DNA of 64,000 nt from positions 1,426,001-1,490,000 of the forward strand of contig NZ_CP115920.1 in assembly GCF_040412085.2 (NCBI RefSeq). The letters are read 5' to 3'. This stretch comes from Vibrio sp. CB1-14 (GTDB taxonomy: Bacteria; Pseudomonadota; Gammaproteobacteria; Enterobacterales; Vibrionaceae). Positions 18,478-28,228 of the stretch are shown one piece after another (position 1 is the first letter of the stretch; each line of letters starts with the position of its first letter). A program made the position numbers and the translations under genes. The notes under the pieces were generated by a model. It was not told the DNA's origin and did no database searches. It worked only from the letters and a program-made list of their open reading frames with translations.

Positions 18478-19659
18478 ATGTCTACGCGCAAATTAATTGT
18501 GGTATTGCTGTGTGTTTTGGGCGTGGCCTCTTGTGCGAGTACGCCGCCAGTTAACGATGCTAGGGCGAATTTAAGCCCCAAAGAGCTGGAGTTGACGCGG
18601 AATAAAGAATTTGAACAGCTGACGGCAACTTATACGTACTGGTCGAAAGCGTTGGAAGGTGCAGAGTCGCTGCGCATCTATGCCCCAGAGAATTACCGAG
18701 AAATGATGTCGTCTTGGAAGAGCGCTCATGACCTTTTTATTGAGATCCGCAAAGATCCCAATCAAATTGACAACAAGCACTCGGTATTTTCCAGTGAAAC
18801 ATACGCCGTCGGGTTTCGAGATCGCATTAATACCGTTGAGTATAACTACCGAGCGATTCAAGGCTTGAAGAAGCAAGCAGATGAACTTTTAGCGCCGGCT
18901 ATGACAGAAATGGCTTACCTCCAAAAAATAGAGACAGGTCGTTACTTTAAGCATGCGATGAATACGTTAAGCCGTGACTATCAGCGCCTGTTTGAGCACT
19001 TGGTGGTATCGGAAGTGGATCTCGCGACGAGCTATCAAGAGCGTTTTCTTAATCATGCCAAAGCCCTTGAGATACGCGTGATTGATGCGAAGTACGTGAA
19101 ACCACTAGAGCAAAAGCTTGCGACATTAGCGAGTGCTCGTTACAACGTTTTGGCGCCGGTGAGTTTTGGTTATGTGGAGCAGGGCATTCAGGAACTGTCT
19201 GAGTTTGTCACACAATCACCACGCGCGTTTGTCGAGATTGATGAACAAGTGGAACGAATCGACTTTCAATTTCGACGTTTAGAGTCTGTTGTGCAAGAAG
19301 TGACGAAACTTATCAATGTAGAGAAGTCTCAGTTTGAGCCGTTTGTGCTTGAGGCAGAATCTCGAATGCACCACATTTCCTCTGCCGCGAAAGGCAATGA
19401 CTATCGTGATCAGTCGTTATCAGCGCAGTCGAGTCGCATTGCTCATGATGTGGAGCGCTTGAAGGCGGCTGACAACACCCGAGCGCTCAAGAAGGAAAAT
19501 GCATTGCTGAAACAGCAAATTACATTGCTTCAGAAGCGCAGTGACAGTGTTGTCTCTCCTGATGAGGCGCAGGTAGCCCAAGATGTTGCCGCGCAAAATA
19601 GAGCTGAAATAGAGACGTTGAAAAAGCTGGTCAGCGCCCTTCAGGAACAAGCTGAGTAA
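18478..19659 (+). CDS. Coiled-coil lipoprotein of unknown function
   Basis: 393 residues. Signal peptide with lipobox VASC at residues 16-19, so a lipoprotein anchored at Cys19. The mature protein is almost all helical with repeated charged heptads, and the last 70 residues (KKENALLKQQITLLQKR, then AEIETLKKLVSALQEQ) form a clear coiled coil. No enzymatic motif. AGGAG lies seven bases before the ATG. Not recognised; the architecture suggests a structural or scaffolding envelope protein. Confidence 0.8.
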   Translation: MSTRKLIVVLLCVLGVASCASTPPVNDARANLSPKELELTRNKEFEQLTATYTYWSKALEGAESLRIYAPENYREMMSSWKSAHDLFIEIRKDPNQIDNKHSVFSSETYAVGFRDRINTVEYNYRAIQGLKKQADELLAPAMTEMAYLQKIETGRYFKHAMNTLSRDYQRLFEHLVVSEVDLATSYQERFLNHAKALEIRVIDAKYVKPLEQKLATLASARYNVLAPVSFGYVEQGIQELSEFVTQSPRAFVEIDEQVERIDFQFRRLESVVQEVTKLINVEKSQFEPFVLEAESRMHHISSAAKGNDYRDQSLSAQSSRIAHDVERLKAADNTRALKKENALLKQQITLLQKRSDSVVSPDEAQVAQDVAAQNRAEIETLKKLVSALQEQAE

Positions 19660-19705
19660 GCTTTCCAAAACGCCGCGATTTGAACTGACTCCCAATCTTA
19701 TCTCC

Positions 19706-19748
19706 AAGCGCTCGCTTCATTGACTCAATGATTGAGCGCCGCTTTTTC
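19706..19748 (+). terminator. Rho-independent terminator of the coiled-coil lipoprotein gene
   Basis: AAGCGCTC pairs with GAGCGC-C-GCTT, with a nested TTCATTGA/TCAATGA helix inside, followed by TTTTTCC. Confidence 0.8.
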
Positions 19749-19879
19749 CTACGCGCTTATTTGTCGTAACCACCATATTTGGTAAATAACATTTTACCGC
19801 CAAATAAATCTTGCTTTATTGATGGATTGGAGTGATTATCCGCGCCCGTTTTAATTGTCACAAAATATGTAAGAGAAAA

Positions 19880-20722
19880 ATGGAAATCAATCAATTTGAT
19901 GCGCTGTTGCCACCACAAATGGCAGAGCGTGCAGCAGAAGCTGGCGTAGGTAAAGCGACAAAAGATCCGATGAAGTCTTTCCTGTTAGCAATCACGGCAG
20001 GTCTGCACATTGGTATTGCGTTTATTTTTTACACCACCATCACGACAGGAGCCGGAGACCTACCCTGGGGACTGACTCGTTTTCTTGGTGGCCTGGCGTT
20101 CAGTTTGGGTTTGGTTCTGGTCATTATTACCGGTGGTGAACTGTTTACCAGCTCCGTGTTGACCCTTGTGGCAAGAGCGAGTGGCAAAATTACCTGGCGT
20201 GCCCTGTTTAAAAACTGGATGGTGGTTTACGTTGGTAACATGCTAGGTGCATTGTTCCTTGTAGGTATTATGTTGACGGCAAAGCAATACATGTTTGATG
20301 GCGGTCAGGTAGGCCTTAACACCATGCATATTGCCCAGCACAAGCTTCATCACGATTTTTGGCAAGCGGTAGCACTTGGCATCATGTGTAACGTATTGGT
20401 CTGTGTTGCGGTATGGATGACGTTTAGTGGTCGTACTTTGACTGATAAGATCATCGTGATGGTATTGCCGGTGGCGATGTTTGTCTCAGCAGGTTTTGAA
20501 CACTGCATAGCGAACATGTTTCAAGTACCGATGGCGATTGGCATCAAAAATCTCGCATCACCTGAGTTTTGGCAAGCTATAGGTGCGACACCGGCAGAGT
20601 TTGCGGATCTAAACCTAATGACGTTTGTTGTGAATAACCTAATCCCAGTGACGTTAGGTAACATCATCGGCGGTGGCGTGTTTGTTGGCATGTTGTATTG
20701 GTTGATCTACTTACGCGACTAA
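19880..20722 (+). CDS. focA: Formate/nitrite channel (FocA/NirC family)
   Basis: 280 residues, six membrane helices in the FNT pattern. The family signature ITGGELFTSS lies at about residues 94-103 and the second half repeat VSAGFEHCIANMF at about 208-220 carries the central His of the pore. Functions as a pentameric formate or nitrite channel in the inner membrane. No pfl gene is adjacent, so focA versus nirC cannot be decided by context; length and MEINQFDALLPP N-terminus favour FocA. Start at ATG 19880 (AAGAGA upstream) rather than the 16-residue extension. Confidence 0.85.
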   Translation: MEINQFDALLPPQMAERAAEAGVGKATKDPMKSFLLAITAGLHIGIAFIFYTTITTGAGDLPWGLTRFLGGLAFSLGLVLVIITGGELFTSSVLTLVARASGKITWRALFKNWMVVYVGNMLGALFLVGIMLTAKQYMFDGGQVGLNTMHIAQHKLHHDFWQAVALGIMCNVLVCVAVWMTFSGRTLTDKIIVMVLPVAMFVSAGFEHCIANMFQVPMAIGIKNLASPEFWQAIGATPAEFADLNLMTFVVNNLIPVTLGNIIGGGVFVGMLYWLIYLRD

Positions 20723-20811
20723 ATCCACTGCGATTAGATCCACTACGATCCAACAGATGCCTAGTTCTATGTAGAAAGTAGTTGTATGCAAAAAGCAGTT
20801 GGATACAGAGC

Positions 20812-20836
20812 AAAAAGGGCGTCTACGCCCTTTTTT
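20812..20836 (+). terminator. Bidirectional terminator after focA
   Basis: AAAAAGGGCG and CGCCCTTTTTT with a TCTA loop. The A/T flanks make it a terminator in both directions; it also begins right at the stop codon of the small minus-strand ORF. Confidence 0.92.
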
Positions 20837-21011
20837 AATGCCTGTCAGTTATTAGTGAGCCATCCTGTGCAAGCCAACCTTTTGAGAGGTTGAAAGGTGA
20901 AGAGAGGCCATAGCCATGATCATCGGCATCATTGAGTGCGTCGGGTGTGTCGATAAGCCAATTGCGAGCGACATCGTCTTGACTCGGCCTTGTACATAAT
21001 TCATCCAACAT
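20835..21011 (-). CDS. Possible small acidic protein, 58 residues
   Basis: An ORF starting MLDELCTRPSQDDVARNWL and ending with a hydrophilic tail. AAGGA lies eight bases before the ATG at 21011, and the stop abuts a strong bidirectional terminator, so start and end signals are both good. Composition is that of a real acidic cytosolic protein (DALNDADDHGYG). No family recognised. Against it: short, and homologues cannot be checked here. Confidence 0.45.
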   Translation of the reverse strand: MLDELCTRPSQDDVARNWLIDTPDALNDADDHGYGLSSPFNLSKGWLAQDGSLITDRH

Positions 21012-21186
21012 CTTCTTCATCCTTGAGTTGCTTAGCTTTCAGAATCCTGTGCGACGAGGCAACTTTGCTATTTGCCCCTTGTTTTGCTGATAAACTAACC
21101 ATAATTGATGACAAGAACATGACGCTGGGGATCTTTTGGCCGTTTACAGGCATGTATATTGATAAATAGCGTAACTTCAGAGACTT

Positions 21187-21213
21187 GGTTATCCACATAT
21201 CCTGTGGATAACC
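21187..21213. other. Inverted pair of consensus DnaA boxes
   Basis: GGTTATCCACA and TGTGGATAACC form an 11-bp perfect inverted repeat around five bases. Each arm contains the strongest DnaA box, TTATCCACA (21189-21197 and, inverted, 21203-21211). It lies between the FetB-like gene and the small ORF, with no T-tract on either side, so it is not an obvious terminator. Confidence 0.6.
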
Positions 21214-21251
21214 TGGTTCAAACTTAGTGAGTAACCGCGAAAAGTGCTGAA

Positions 21252-22046
21252 TTAGCCACTTGTTTGAGGACGAATTTTTGGCTTCCCAGAGGCATCGAAT
21301 CCTCGATAGACCACAAGGTTTAAGCAGACGACGATAGAAATACTCATCATGACCCAAATAGCCATCATAATGACCAGCTGATACTTCACAGCTACGACCG
21401 GACTCGCACCGCCTAAAATTTGACCAGTCATCATCCCTGGCAGTGAGACCAGTCCAGTTGTGGCCATTGTAGCCAGAATAGGCGCTAGGGATTTCTGAAG
21501 CGAAACTCGGACAAAAGGCAATGTGGCGATAGAAATCGGCGCCCCAAGTGCGATGGAGGCTTGATACTCGCTCCAACGGTTTTCTAACGCGCTGTAGAAG
21601 TTCTGAAGCGCAACAATGTTCCCTCCTAAGCTATTACCAAGCAGCATGCCGGATAAAGGTATCGCGTATTGCGCGCTATAGAATGGGTCTGGTTGTACAG
21701 TGACAAGGCAAAGCAATGCCAGAATTGGGAACAGCCCAATACACAGTGCAAATACCAAAAAGCTGACAACCGGCCGTTTTGGTAGTTTTGACTTTGCGGC
21801 TATCGCGTTAGCACCGACGATAATCATCACCAGCAACCACACCAAGTTGACGGCAAAGCTATCTAAGTAAAACAAATATTCAAGATAGAGCCCCACCAGA
21901 GCTAACTGGATTGCCATTCGAATAAGCCCAACAGTGGCATCTTTTCCTATTTCTAGCTTGTAGTAGTTGTTGATGGCGTAGGGGATGAGCAAGGTGGTAG
22001 CGAATAGCGCGATCTGCCACCAACTGATATCAATAACTTGCTGCAT
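21252..22046 (-). CDS. FetB/YbbM-like permease (UPF0014)
   Basis: 264 residues, about seven membrane helices, of the UPF0014 family that includes E. coli FetB, the permease of an iron-homeostasis ABC exporter. Conserved blocks: MAIQLALVGLYLEYLF (residues about 43-58), PLSGMLLGNSLGG (about 128-140) and the loop SLPGMMTGQILGG (about 205-217). I start at ATG 22046, which gives the E. coli FetB length; a TTG at 22136 would add 30 residues without a ribosome site. The usual ATPase partner (FetA) is not adjacent, which is odd and leaves function open. Confidence 0.82.
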   Translation of the reverse strand: MQQVIDISWWQIALFATTLLIPYAINNYYKLEIGKDATVGLIRMAIQLALVGLYLEYLFYLDSFAVNLVWLLVMIIVGANAIAAKSKLPKRPVVSFLVFALCIGLFPILALLCLVTVQPDPFYSAQYAIPLSGMLLGNSLGGNIVALQNFYSALENRWSEYQASIALGAPISIATLPFVRVSLQKSLAPILATMATTGLVSLPGMMTGQILGGASPVVAVKYQLVIMMAIWVMMSISIVVCLNLVVYRGFDASGKPKIRPQTSG

Positions 22047-22260
22047 GTCATGCTCTGTATCTGGGGAAGTTAGTGTCAAAAGTGTACCCAAATTGGCCTC
22101 ATCATTCACGTGGTTTAAATACGCCTGGAGTAACAAAAAAACAACAAACGACGTGCTGTTGGGGAGGGGGACAGGCTAAAAAAGTTGGTGGAGTTATTGG
22201 TAAGAATGTGTAAATGTTGTGGTTATGTAGCTATATTTACATGTGGGTAACAGTATTAAT

Positions 22261-22279
22261 CTGTCATATCTGTTCATAA
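22261..22279 (+). promoter_or_regulatory. Putative TorR boxes upstream of torECA
   Basis: Two tandem near-copies, CTGTCATAT and CTGTTCATAA, of the E. coli tor box CTGTTCATAT lie about 200 bp upstream of torE. The torR/torS/torT regulators are not in the window. Confidence 0.55.
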
Positions 22280-22474
22280 CTTTACACATCAATCTTTAAT
22301 TAAATACAACTCGGGATGAACTCAAAAAACTGTTGATTAACAAGGGATGAGAGGACGGAATTGATTGAACCTTACTCCTAGTATGGTTTAGCATTTTCCC
22401 ATAGATGTTTTAAATAATTGAGTGTCCTTCGTGGAATACTCGTGGACTGGACAACATACAAGATAGGCAAATGT

Positions 22475-22651
22475 ATGAGTGATGTTAACAAAGTAGAAAG
22501 TGCGGAAAAGCACGGGATGGAGTGGAAGTCGTTTTTCTTTATCTGTGCCGTATTTTTCCCTCTGTTGAGTGTGGCTATCGTTGGTGGCTACGGATTTATC
22601 GTTTGGATGCTCCAAATGTTCGTTTTCGGCCCTCCAGGCGTGCATGGCTAA
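22475..22651 (+). CDS. torE: TorE/NapE-type small membrane protein
   Basis: 58 residues with a single membrane helix (FFFICAVFFPLLSVAIVGGYGFIVWML) following a soluble charged N-terminus. It matches the NapE/TorE family of small proteins found before c-type cytochrome genes of periplasmic reductases. ATG 22475 has AGG upstream; the longer frame starting 22418 is not supported. It begins the torE-torC-torA operon. Confidence 0.88.
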   Translation: MSDVNKVESAEKHGMEWKSFFFICAVFFPLLSVAIVGGYGFIVWMLQMFVFGPPGVHG

Positions 22652-22693
22652 TTTGTAGCCAAACCCGTTCAACAAGTTTCAAGAGAGTTAGTC

Positions 22694-23875
22694 ATGAAAT
22701 CCTTTTTAATTAAACTTTGGCGCACCATCAGCCGCCCTGCAGTTCACATCAGCCTTGGTGTGCTAACCGCGGGTGGTTTCGTTGCTGGTGTGGTTTTCTG
22801 GGGTGGTTTTAACACCGCGCTTGAAGCAACTAACACAGAAGAGTTCTGTATCAGCTGTCACACCATGCGTGATAATGTATACGTCGAGCTTCAAGAAACC
22901 GTTCACTGGAAAAACCACTCAGGTGTTCGTGCCACTTGTCCTGATTGCCACGTTCCACATAACTGGACAGATAAAATTGCACGTAAAATGCAGGCTTCAA
23001 AAGAAGTATTTGCACAGGTTTTTGGCGATTTAGATACCCCAGAAAAATTCGAAGCGCGTCGTCTAGAGCTAGCGCGCCATGAATGGGACCGTTTCTCTGC
23101 CAACAAATCTCTAGAGTGTAAAAACTGTCACAACTATGAGTCTATGGACTTTGAGCAAATGTCTCCGACTGCTCGCATTCAAATGAAGTCAGCGGCTGAG
23201 CGTGATCAAAGCTGTGTAGACTGCCATAAAGGTATTGCACACAACCTGCCTAAAGATATGGCAGCGGCAAGTGGTATTGTTGGTGACCTAGAGCAAGTAG
23301 CAAGCAGCACGTCTTACTCGAAAGGTCAGAGCGTAGTGTCTATTCGTCACCTACCACTTTACACCGATGAAACAGGTTCAACGGAAGCGGGTCTACTTAG
23401 CCCTGCAAGTAAAGTTGAAATCTTGGATGTTAAAGGTGACATGATCAAAGTTGAAATCGATGGCTGGCGTAAAGCGAAAGGCTTTGGCCGCGTGATTCAA
23501 GAAGACTTTGGTAAGAACATCTCAACAGCCATTCTTTCTCGTGAAGTGTCACAAGGCGCTGACGTGAATGTGGGCGAGAAGAAAGAAGACGAGCTAACGG
23601 GTCTTCCTTGGGAAGAAGTTGCCGTTGACTTATGGATGAAACAAGAGTCTATGGTGACTGACTTCACTCCAATTTGGAACGCAGCTGGTGAAGCGTATCA
23701 AACCAACTGTTCTACTTGTCATACACAACCTGACGTTGCGCACTTCAGTGCAAACGGCTGGGTAGGCATGCTAGACGGTATGATCGCGTTTGTGAACTTC
23801 GACACTGATACAGAAGCACTTGTTCTGAAGTATCTACAGAAGCACTCTTCAGATTACTCTGAAGGCCACCACTAA
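22694..23875 (+). CDS. torC: Pentahaem c-type cytochrome TorC
   Basis: 393 residues. N-terminal signal anchor (about 19-40), then four CxxCH haem sites in the NapC/NirT core (CISCH, CPDCH, CKNCH, CVDCH) and a fifth, CSTCH, in the C-terminal domain. The extra C-terminal haem domain separates TorC from plain NapC. It takes electrons from menaquinol and passes them to TorA in the periplasm. Starts 42 bases after torE and ends 23 bases before torA. Confidence 0.95.
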   Translation: MKSFLIKLWRTISRPAVHISLGVLTAGGFVAGVVFWGGFNTALEATNTEEFCISCHTMRDNVYVELQETVHWKNHSGVRATCPDCHVPHNWTDKIARKMQASKEVFAQVFGDLDTPEKFEARRLELARHEWDRFSANKSLECKNCHNYESMDFEQMSPTARIQMKSAAERDQSCVDCHKGIAHNLPKDMAAASGIVGDLEQVASSTSYSKGQSVVSIRHLPLYTDETGSTEAGLLSPASKVEILDVKGDMIKVEIDGWRKAKGFGRVIQEDFGKNISTAILSREVSQGADVNVGEKKEDELTGLPWEEVAVDLWMKQESMVTDFTPIWNAAGEAYQTNCSTCHTQPDVAHFSANGWVGMLDGMIAFVNFDTDTEALVLKYLQKHSSDYSEGHH

Positions 23876-23898
23876 TAAACGTCAATTGGAGTTAAAAA

Positions 23899-26361
23899 AT
23901 GGCAATTACAAGAAGAAGCTTCCTTAAAGGCGTGGCGGGTTCGAGTGCAGCAACACTGATAGGTCCGAGCCTACTGGCGTCAGCGACTGCAAGCGCTGCA
24001 GAAACAGACGGCACTTGGAAAGTATCTGGTTCACACTGGGGCGCGTTTCGCGCCCGAGTGTGGGGCGGCAAAGTTCAAGAGATCAAACCGCTAGAAGTGG
24101 ATAAATACCCAACAGACATGTTGAACGGTATTAAAGGCATTATTTACAGCCCATCTCGTGTTCGTTACCCAATGGTTCGCCTTGATTGGCTGAAGAAGCA
24201 CAAGTACGCACCTGAGACGCGCGGTAACAACCGTTTTGTGCGTGTGACTTGGGATGAAGCGCTAGATTTGTTCTACCGTGAACTTGAGCGCGTGCAAAAA
24301 GACTACGGTCCTTATGCTCTGCACACAGGTCAAACAGGTTGGCGTCAAACCGGCCAAATGCACAGCTGTACTAACCATATGATGCGTGCAATGGGTCTAC
24401 ACGGTTACTCAGTTAAGAAAGTAGGTGACTACTCAACAGGTGCGGGTCAAACCATCCTGCCATACGTGTTAGGCTCGACGGAAGTTTACGCTCAAGGTAC
24501 ATCTTGGGAGCTTATCCTAAAGAACAGTGACAACATCATTCTTTGGGCAAACGACCCAGTGAAAAACCTTCAAGTTGGTTGGACATGTGAAACGCATGAG
24601 TCGTTTGCATACCTAGAGCAGCTTAAAGAGAAAGTCGCTAAAAAAGAAATCAACGTTATCTCGGTTGACCCTGTTAAAAATAAAACGCAGCGTTACCTAG
24701 AAAACGACCACATGTATGTAAACCCACAAACTGACGTAGCCTTTATGCTAGGTCTGGCTCACGTGCTGTACAACGAAGATCTATACGATAAGAAATTCAT
24801 CGAAACGTATTGCCTAGGTTTTGATGATTTCATTAAGTATGTTCAAGGTGAAACCAAAGATCGCGTGGAGAAGACGCCTGAATGGGCTGCTGAGATTTGT
24901 GGTGTACCCGCTGACAAGATCCGCGAGTTTGCTCGTATGCTGGTTAACGGTCGTACGCAAATCCTGTTCGGCTGGTGTGTTCAGCGTCAAGAACACGGTG
25001 AGCAACCATACTGGATGGGTGCAGTACTGGCTTCAATGATTGGTCAAATCGGTCTGCCAGGTGGCGGTGTGTCTTATGGCCACCACTATTCAGGTATTGG
25101 TGTTCCTTCAACAGGGTTTGCGGCTCCAGGCTCGTTCCCGTTGAACATCGATCAAGGCCAAACACCTAAGTACACCAACCAAGATTACAAAGGCTACAGC
25201 CGCGTAATCCCAGTTGCTCGTTGGGTGGACAGCCTTTTAGAGCCAGGTAAGAAGATCAACTCAAATGGTTCGGTTGTGACCCTGCCTGACATCAAGATGA
25301 TGGTATTTAGTGGTAATAACCCTTGGCATCACCACCAAGATCGCAACCGCATGAAGAAAGCGTTCCGCAGCCTTCATACTGTTGTGGCGATTGATTTTGC
25401 TTGGACTGCAACGTGCCGCCACTCTGACATCGTGCTACCAGCATGTACTCAGTGGGAACGTAACGATATTGACGGTTACGGTGCGTACTCAGGCCGTGGT
25501 CTGATTGCGATGCATAAGCTTGTCGACCCGCTATTCCAGTCTAAGACTGACTTCCAAATCATGACGGAACTTACTCGTCGTTGGGGGCGCTCTGAAGACT
25601 ACACGCGTGGCATGACAGAAATGGAGTGGGTGAAATCACTTTACGACAACTGTAAAGAAGCCAACAAAGGTAAGTTTGAACTTCCAGAGTTTGCTGAGTT
25701 CTGGGAAAAAGGCTTCCTAGACTTCGGTACAGGTAAACCTTGGGTTCGTCACGCAGATTTCCGTGAAGATCCAGAGATCAATGCATTGGGTACACCATCT
25801 GGCTTTATCGAGATCACGAGCCGTACTATCGGCAACATGAACTACGAACACTGCCAAGAGCACCCAATGTGGTTTGAAAAGTCAGAACGTTCGCATGGCG
25901 GTCCTGGCTCTGAAAAACACCCGTACTGGCTACAATCTTGCCACCCGGACAAGCGTCTGCACTCACAGATGTGTGAATCAGAAGAGTTCCGTGCGACTTA
26001 CACTGTACAAGGTCGCGAGCCGATTTACATCAACCCAACAGATGCTAAAGCCAAAGGCATCAAAGATGGCGATGTGGTTCGCGTATTTAACGACCGCGGT
26101 CAACTACTGGCAGGTGCGGTTGTAACAGACAGCTTTGCTTCAGGCGTGGTTCGTATTGAAGAGGGCGCATGGTATGGTCCACTTAACGAGAAAATTGGCG
26201 CATTGGATACCTATGGCGATCCAAACACCCTGACGCAAGATATCCCATCGTCGGAGCTTGCGCAGGCAACGTCAGCGAACACTTGTTTGGTGGACTTTGA
26301 GAAGTTTGTAGGCAAACTTCCACCAGTGACCTCGTTCGGCGGCCCGATCGAAGTGGTATAA
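23899..26361 (+). CDS. torA: Trimethylamine-N-oxide reductase TorA
   Basis: 820-residue molybdopterin oxidoreductase of the DMSO reductase family. A twin-arginine signal (TRRSFLKG, residues 4-11, then a hydrophobic stretch ending ASA) directs folded export. The mature part has VSGSHWGAF at the cofactor domain start, [17 protein letters not shown] with the Ser ligand region ([15 protein letters not shown]), and the C-terminal molydopterin dinucleotide-binding domain ([16 protein letters not shown]). Terminal reductase for anaerobic respiration on TMAO. The dedicated chaperone torD is not adjacent. Confidence 0.96.
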   Translation: MAITRRSFLKGVAGSSAATLIGPSLLASATASAAETDGTWKVSGSHWGAFRARVWGGKVQEIKPLEVDKYPTDMLNGIKGIIYSPSRVRYPMVRLDWLKKHKYAPETRGNNRFVRVTWDEALDLFYRELERVQKDYGPYALHTGQTGWRQTGQMHSCTNHMMRAMGLHGYSVKKVGDYSTGAGQTILPYVLGSTEVYAQGTSWELILKNSDNIILWANDPVKNLQVGWTCETHESFAYLEQLKEKVAKKEINVISVDPVKNKTQRYLENDHMYVNPQTDVAFMLGLAHVLYNEDLYDKKFIETYCLGFDDFIKYVQGETKDRVEKTPEWAAEICGVPADKIREFARMLVNGRTQILFGWCVQRQEHGEQPYWMGAVLASMIGQIGLPGGGVSYGHHYSGIGVPSTGFAAPGSFPLNIDQGQTPKYTNQDYKGYSRVIPVARWVDSLLEPGKKINSNGSVVTLPDIKMMVFSGNNPWHHHQDRNRMKKAFRSLHTVVAIDFAWTATCRHSDIVLPACTQWERNDIDGYGAYSGRGLIAMHKLVDPLFQSKTDFQIMTELTRRWGRSEDYTRGMTEMEWVKSLYDNCKEANKGKFELPEFAEFWEKGFLDFGTGKPWVRHADFREDPEINALGTPSGFIEITSRTIGNMNYEHCQEHPMWFEKSERSHGGPGSEKHPYWLQSCHPDKRLHSQMCESEEFRATYTVQGREPIYINPTDAKAKGIKDGDVVRVFNDRGQLLAGAVVTDSFASGVVRIEEGAWYGPLNEKIGALDTYGDPNTLTQDIPSSELAQATSANTCLVDFEKFVGKLPPVTSFGGPIEVV

Positions 26362-26386
26362 TGCAGGTAAGTGCTAACTAGTACAC

Positions 26387-26417
26387 AAAACCCATCGGAA
26401 ACGATGGGTTTTTTTAT
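26387..26417 (+). terminator. Rho-independent terminator of torECA
   Basis: AAAACCCATCG and CGATGGGTTTT with a GAAA tetraloop followed by TTTT; starts 26 bases after the torA stop. Confidence 0.93.
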
Positions 26418-26464
26418 ACCTGACAATATACTCATTAGGTAACCTATTTAATTGTTGAGTAACA

Positions 26465-28219
26465 ATGACTGAGTATATTTCTGTTTTACCAGAGCTCGAT
26501 GCTTTGGCGATCAATCCCGACATTGAGATCAAGTTAGAAGGCTCTGAGTTAACGTGTCACTATCGCAGCGTTTTTCCGCGCGCCTTGCCTTCTCAAACGG
26601 CGTTACTGCGTTTTGAAAACCAAGTAGAAACAGGCGCTCAACTGCTTGGTGATGGGTTTCAGATGCTCTGCCAGACGGCTGGCTCACCGACAGCTTTAGT
26701 GGATGTCGGCCGCTGTCCTGACAATAACGCCAGTTATCGGCTCTATCCGCAGGATGCACCTAAACGCTTTTACAACTACCTAGTTGTGGAGCAGTCAACC
26801 GGCTTTCAATTGTACGGTTTCACATCCTGCCATCGCTTTGCCGGCTACTTTGAGCTTGATCAGACACATCACGGCATTGATGTGGTGGCTTACATCGACG
26901 GCGAAGAGAGCGAACCACAGTTTTGGGAGACCAATCAACTAGAATCGCTTGTTGTGATCCATGGGAGCAGTTTAGAAAGTGTCTATGAGCGGTATGCTCA
27001 GCACATTGCCAACCATCACCCGGCTCGAAGTGGTGTCACGCAGTCGAGCCCAATCGGATGGTGTTCGTGGTATGCCTACTATGCCGAAGTCACTAAACAA
27101 AATGTCATCGACAACACGCAAATCATGACAGAGCAGCTTAATGACTTACAGTGGGTATTGCTCGATGATGGCTATCAAGCTTTTATGGGAGATTGGCTAA
27201 CGCCTTCTGATAAGTTCGAGGGGGGAGTGAAATCGCTCATTGCGGAGATCCGAGCTCAAGGCAGAAAGCCTGCCATTTGGCTAGCGCCGTTTATTGCTCA
27301 AGCGGAATCAGAGATTTTCCAGCAGCATCCAGAGTGGTTTTTGAAACACCCATCTGGTGAGCTTTTGAAAGCGGAAGACATCACCTATGGCGGTTGGCGC
27401 TGCACACCTTGGTATATTTTGGATGCGACACATCCAGAGGTGCAAGCACATTTAACTCGTGTTGTTAAAGTGATGCGCGAAGAATGGGGCGTAGAGCTTT
27501 TCAAACTTGATGCAAACTACTGGGGCACTCTAAAAGGCGTGCGTCATCAAAGAGGGGCGACGGGTATTGAAGCTTATCGTCTTGGGATGGCAGCGATCAA
27601 CGAAGGGGCTGGCGATGCGCTTGTACTCGGCTGTAACGCGCCAATGTGGCCTTCTCTTGGGCTAGTCGATGCGATGCGAGTGTCCGATGATGTTGAGCGA
27701 CATGTAGAGCGTTTTGAGCAAATCGCGAAAGAGACGTTCTATCGCAGTTGGCAACATCAGCGCTTGTGGCTCATTGACCCAGATTGCGCTACGTTCACGT
27801 CACTGCCGAATCAAGGAGCAGACCGCAGCGCGTATGAGTTTCATCGTAACGTGCTTTTAGCGGCGGGTGGTTTGCTGCTCTCTGGTGATCCTCTGCCTGA
27901 GCTAACGCCTTTTGCCGAGGAAACGTTGGCACGGCTGATCGCTCGTCAGCATCAAACCAGTCGCGCCTCAGTCTTTAGCTCGTTGACCCTTAATCATGCC
28001 ACGCTTAAGTTGTCCGAAGAAAGACGCTTGCATAGCCTATTTCATTACAATGATGTGGTCAGTGAGTACACCCTAACTACCGAGTTTCCAAGTGATTGGT
28101 ACGATTTTTGGACTGGTGAGAAGCTCAACCAAGAGCCTGCTCAGATACAGATCGTCCCTATAAACCAAGGACTCAGTAGTCGAGCGGTCGTATCAATCGT
28201 TCACTTGCCGGTGGCGTAA
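26465..28219 (+). CDS. GH36-type alpha-galactosidase
   Basis: 584 residues. N-terminal beta-sandwich (1-190), then a TIM barrel with the GH36 sequence IGWCSWYAYY (about 197-206), WVLLDDGYQ and LFKLDANYWG. Asp349 in the last is the predicted nucleophile and Asp408/409 in MRVSDDVE the acid/base. No signal peptide, so cytoplasmic hydrolysis of alpha-1,6-galactosides. It is short for GH36 (usual 650-730), lacking the typical long N-terminal domain. No sugar transporter adjacent. Ten bases before the convergent Mn exporter gene. Confidence 0.85.
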   Translation: MTEYISVLPELDALAINPDIEIKLEGSELTCHYRSVFPRALPSQTALLRFENQVETGAQLLGDGFQMLCQTAGSPTALVDVGRCPDNNASYRLYPQDAPKRFYNYLVVEQSTGFQLYGFTSCHRFAGYFELDQTHHGIDVVAYIDGEESEPQFWETNQLESLVVIHGSSLESVYERYAQHIANHHPARSGVTQSSPIGWCSWYAYYAEVTKQNVIDNTQIMTEQLNDLQWVLLDDGYQAFMGDWLTPSDKFEGGVKSLIAEIRAQGRKPAIWLAPFIAQAESEIFQQHPEWFLKHPSGELLKAEDITYGGWRCTPWYILDATHPEVQAHLTRVVKVMREEWGVELFKLDANYWGTLKGVRHQRGATGIEAYRLGMAAINEGAGDALVLGCNAPMWPSLGLVDAMRVSDDVERHVERFEQIAKETFYRSWQHQRLWLIDPDCATFTSLPNQGADRSAYEFHRNVLLAAGGLLLSGDPLPELTPFAEETLARLIARQHQTSRASVFSSLTLNHATLKLSEERRLHSLFHYNDVVSEYTLTTEFPSDWYDFWTGEKLNQEPAQIQIVPINQGLSSRAVVSIVHLPVA

Positions 28220-28228
28220 AGGGCGCGG

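Noticed and set aside
21001..21576. Minus-strand 191-codon frame overlapping the FetB-like gene
   Set aside because: Frame shadow of the permease gene for most of its length; it has no membrane helices or family pattern.
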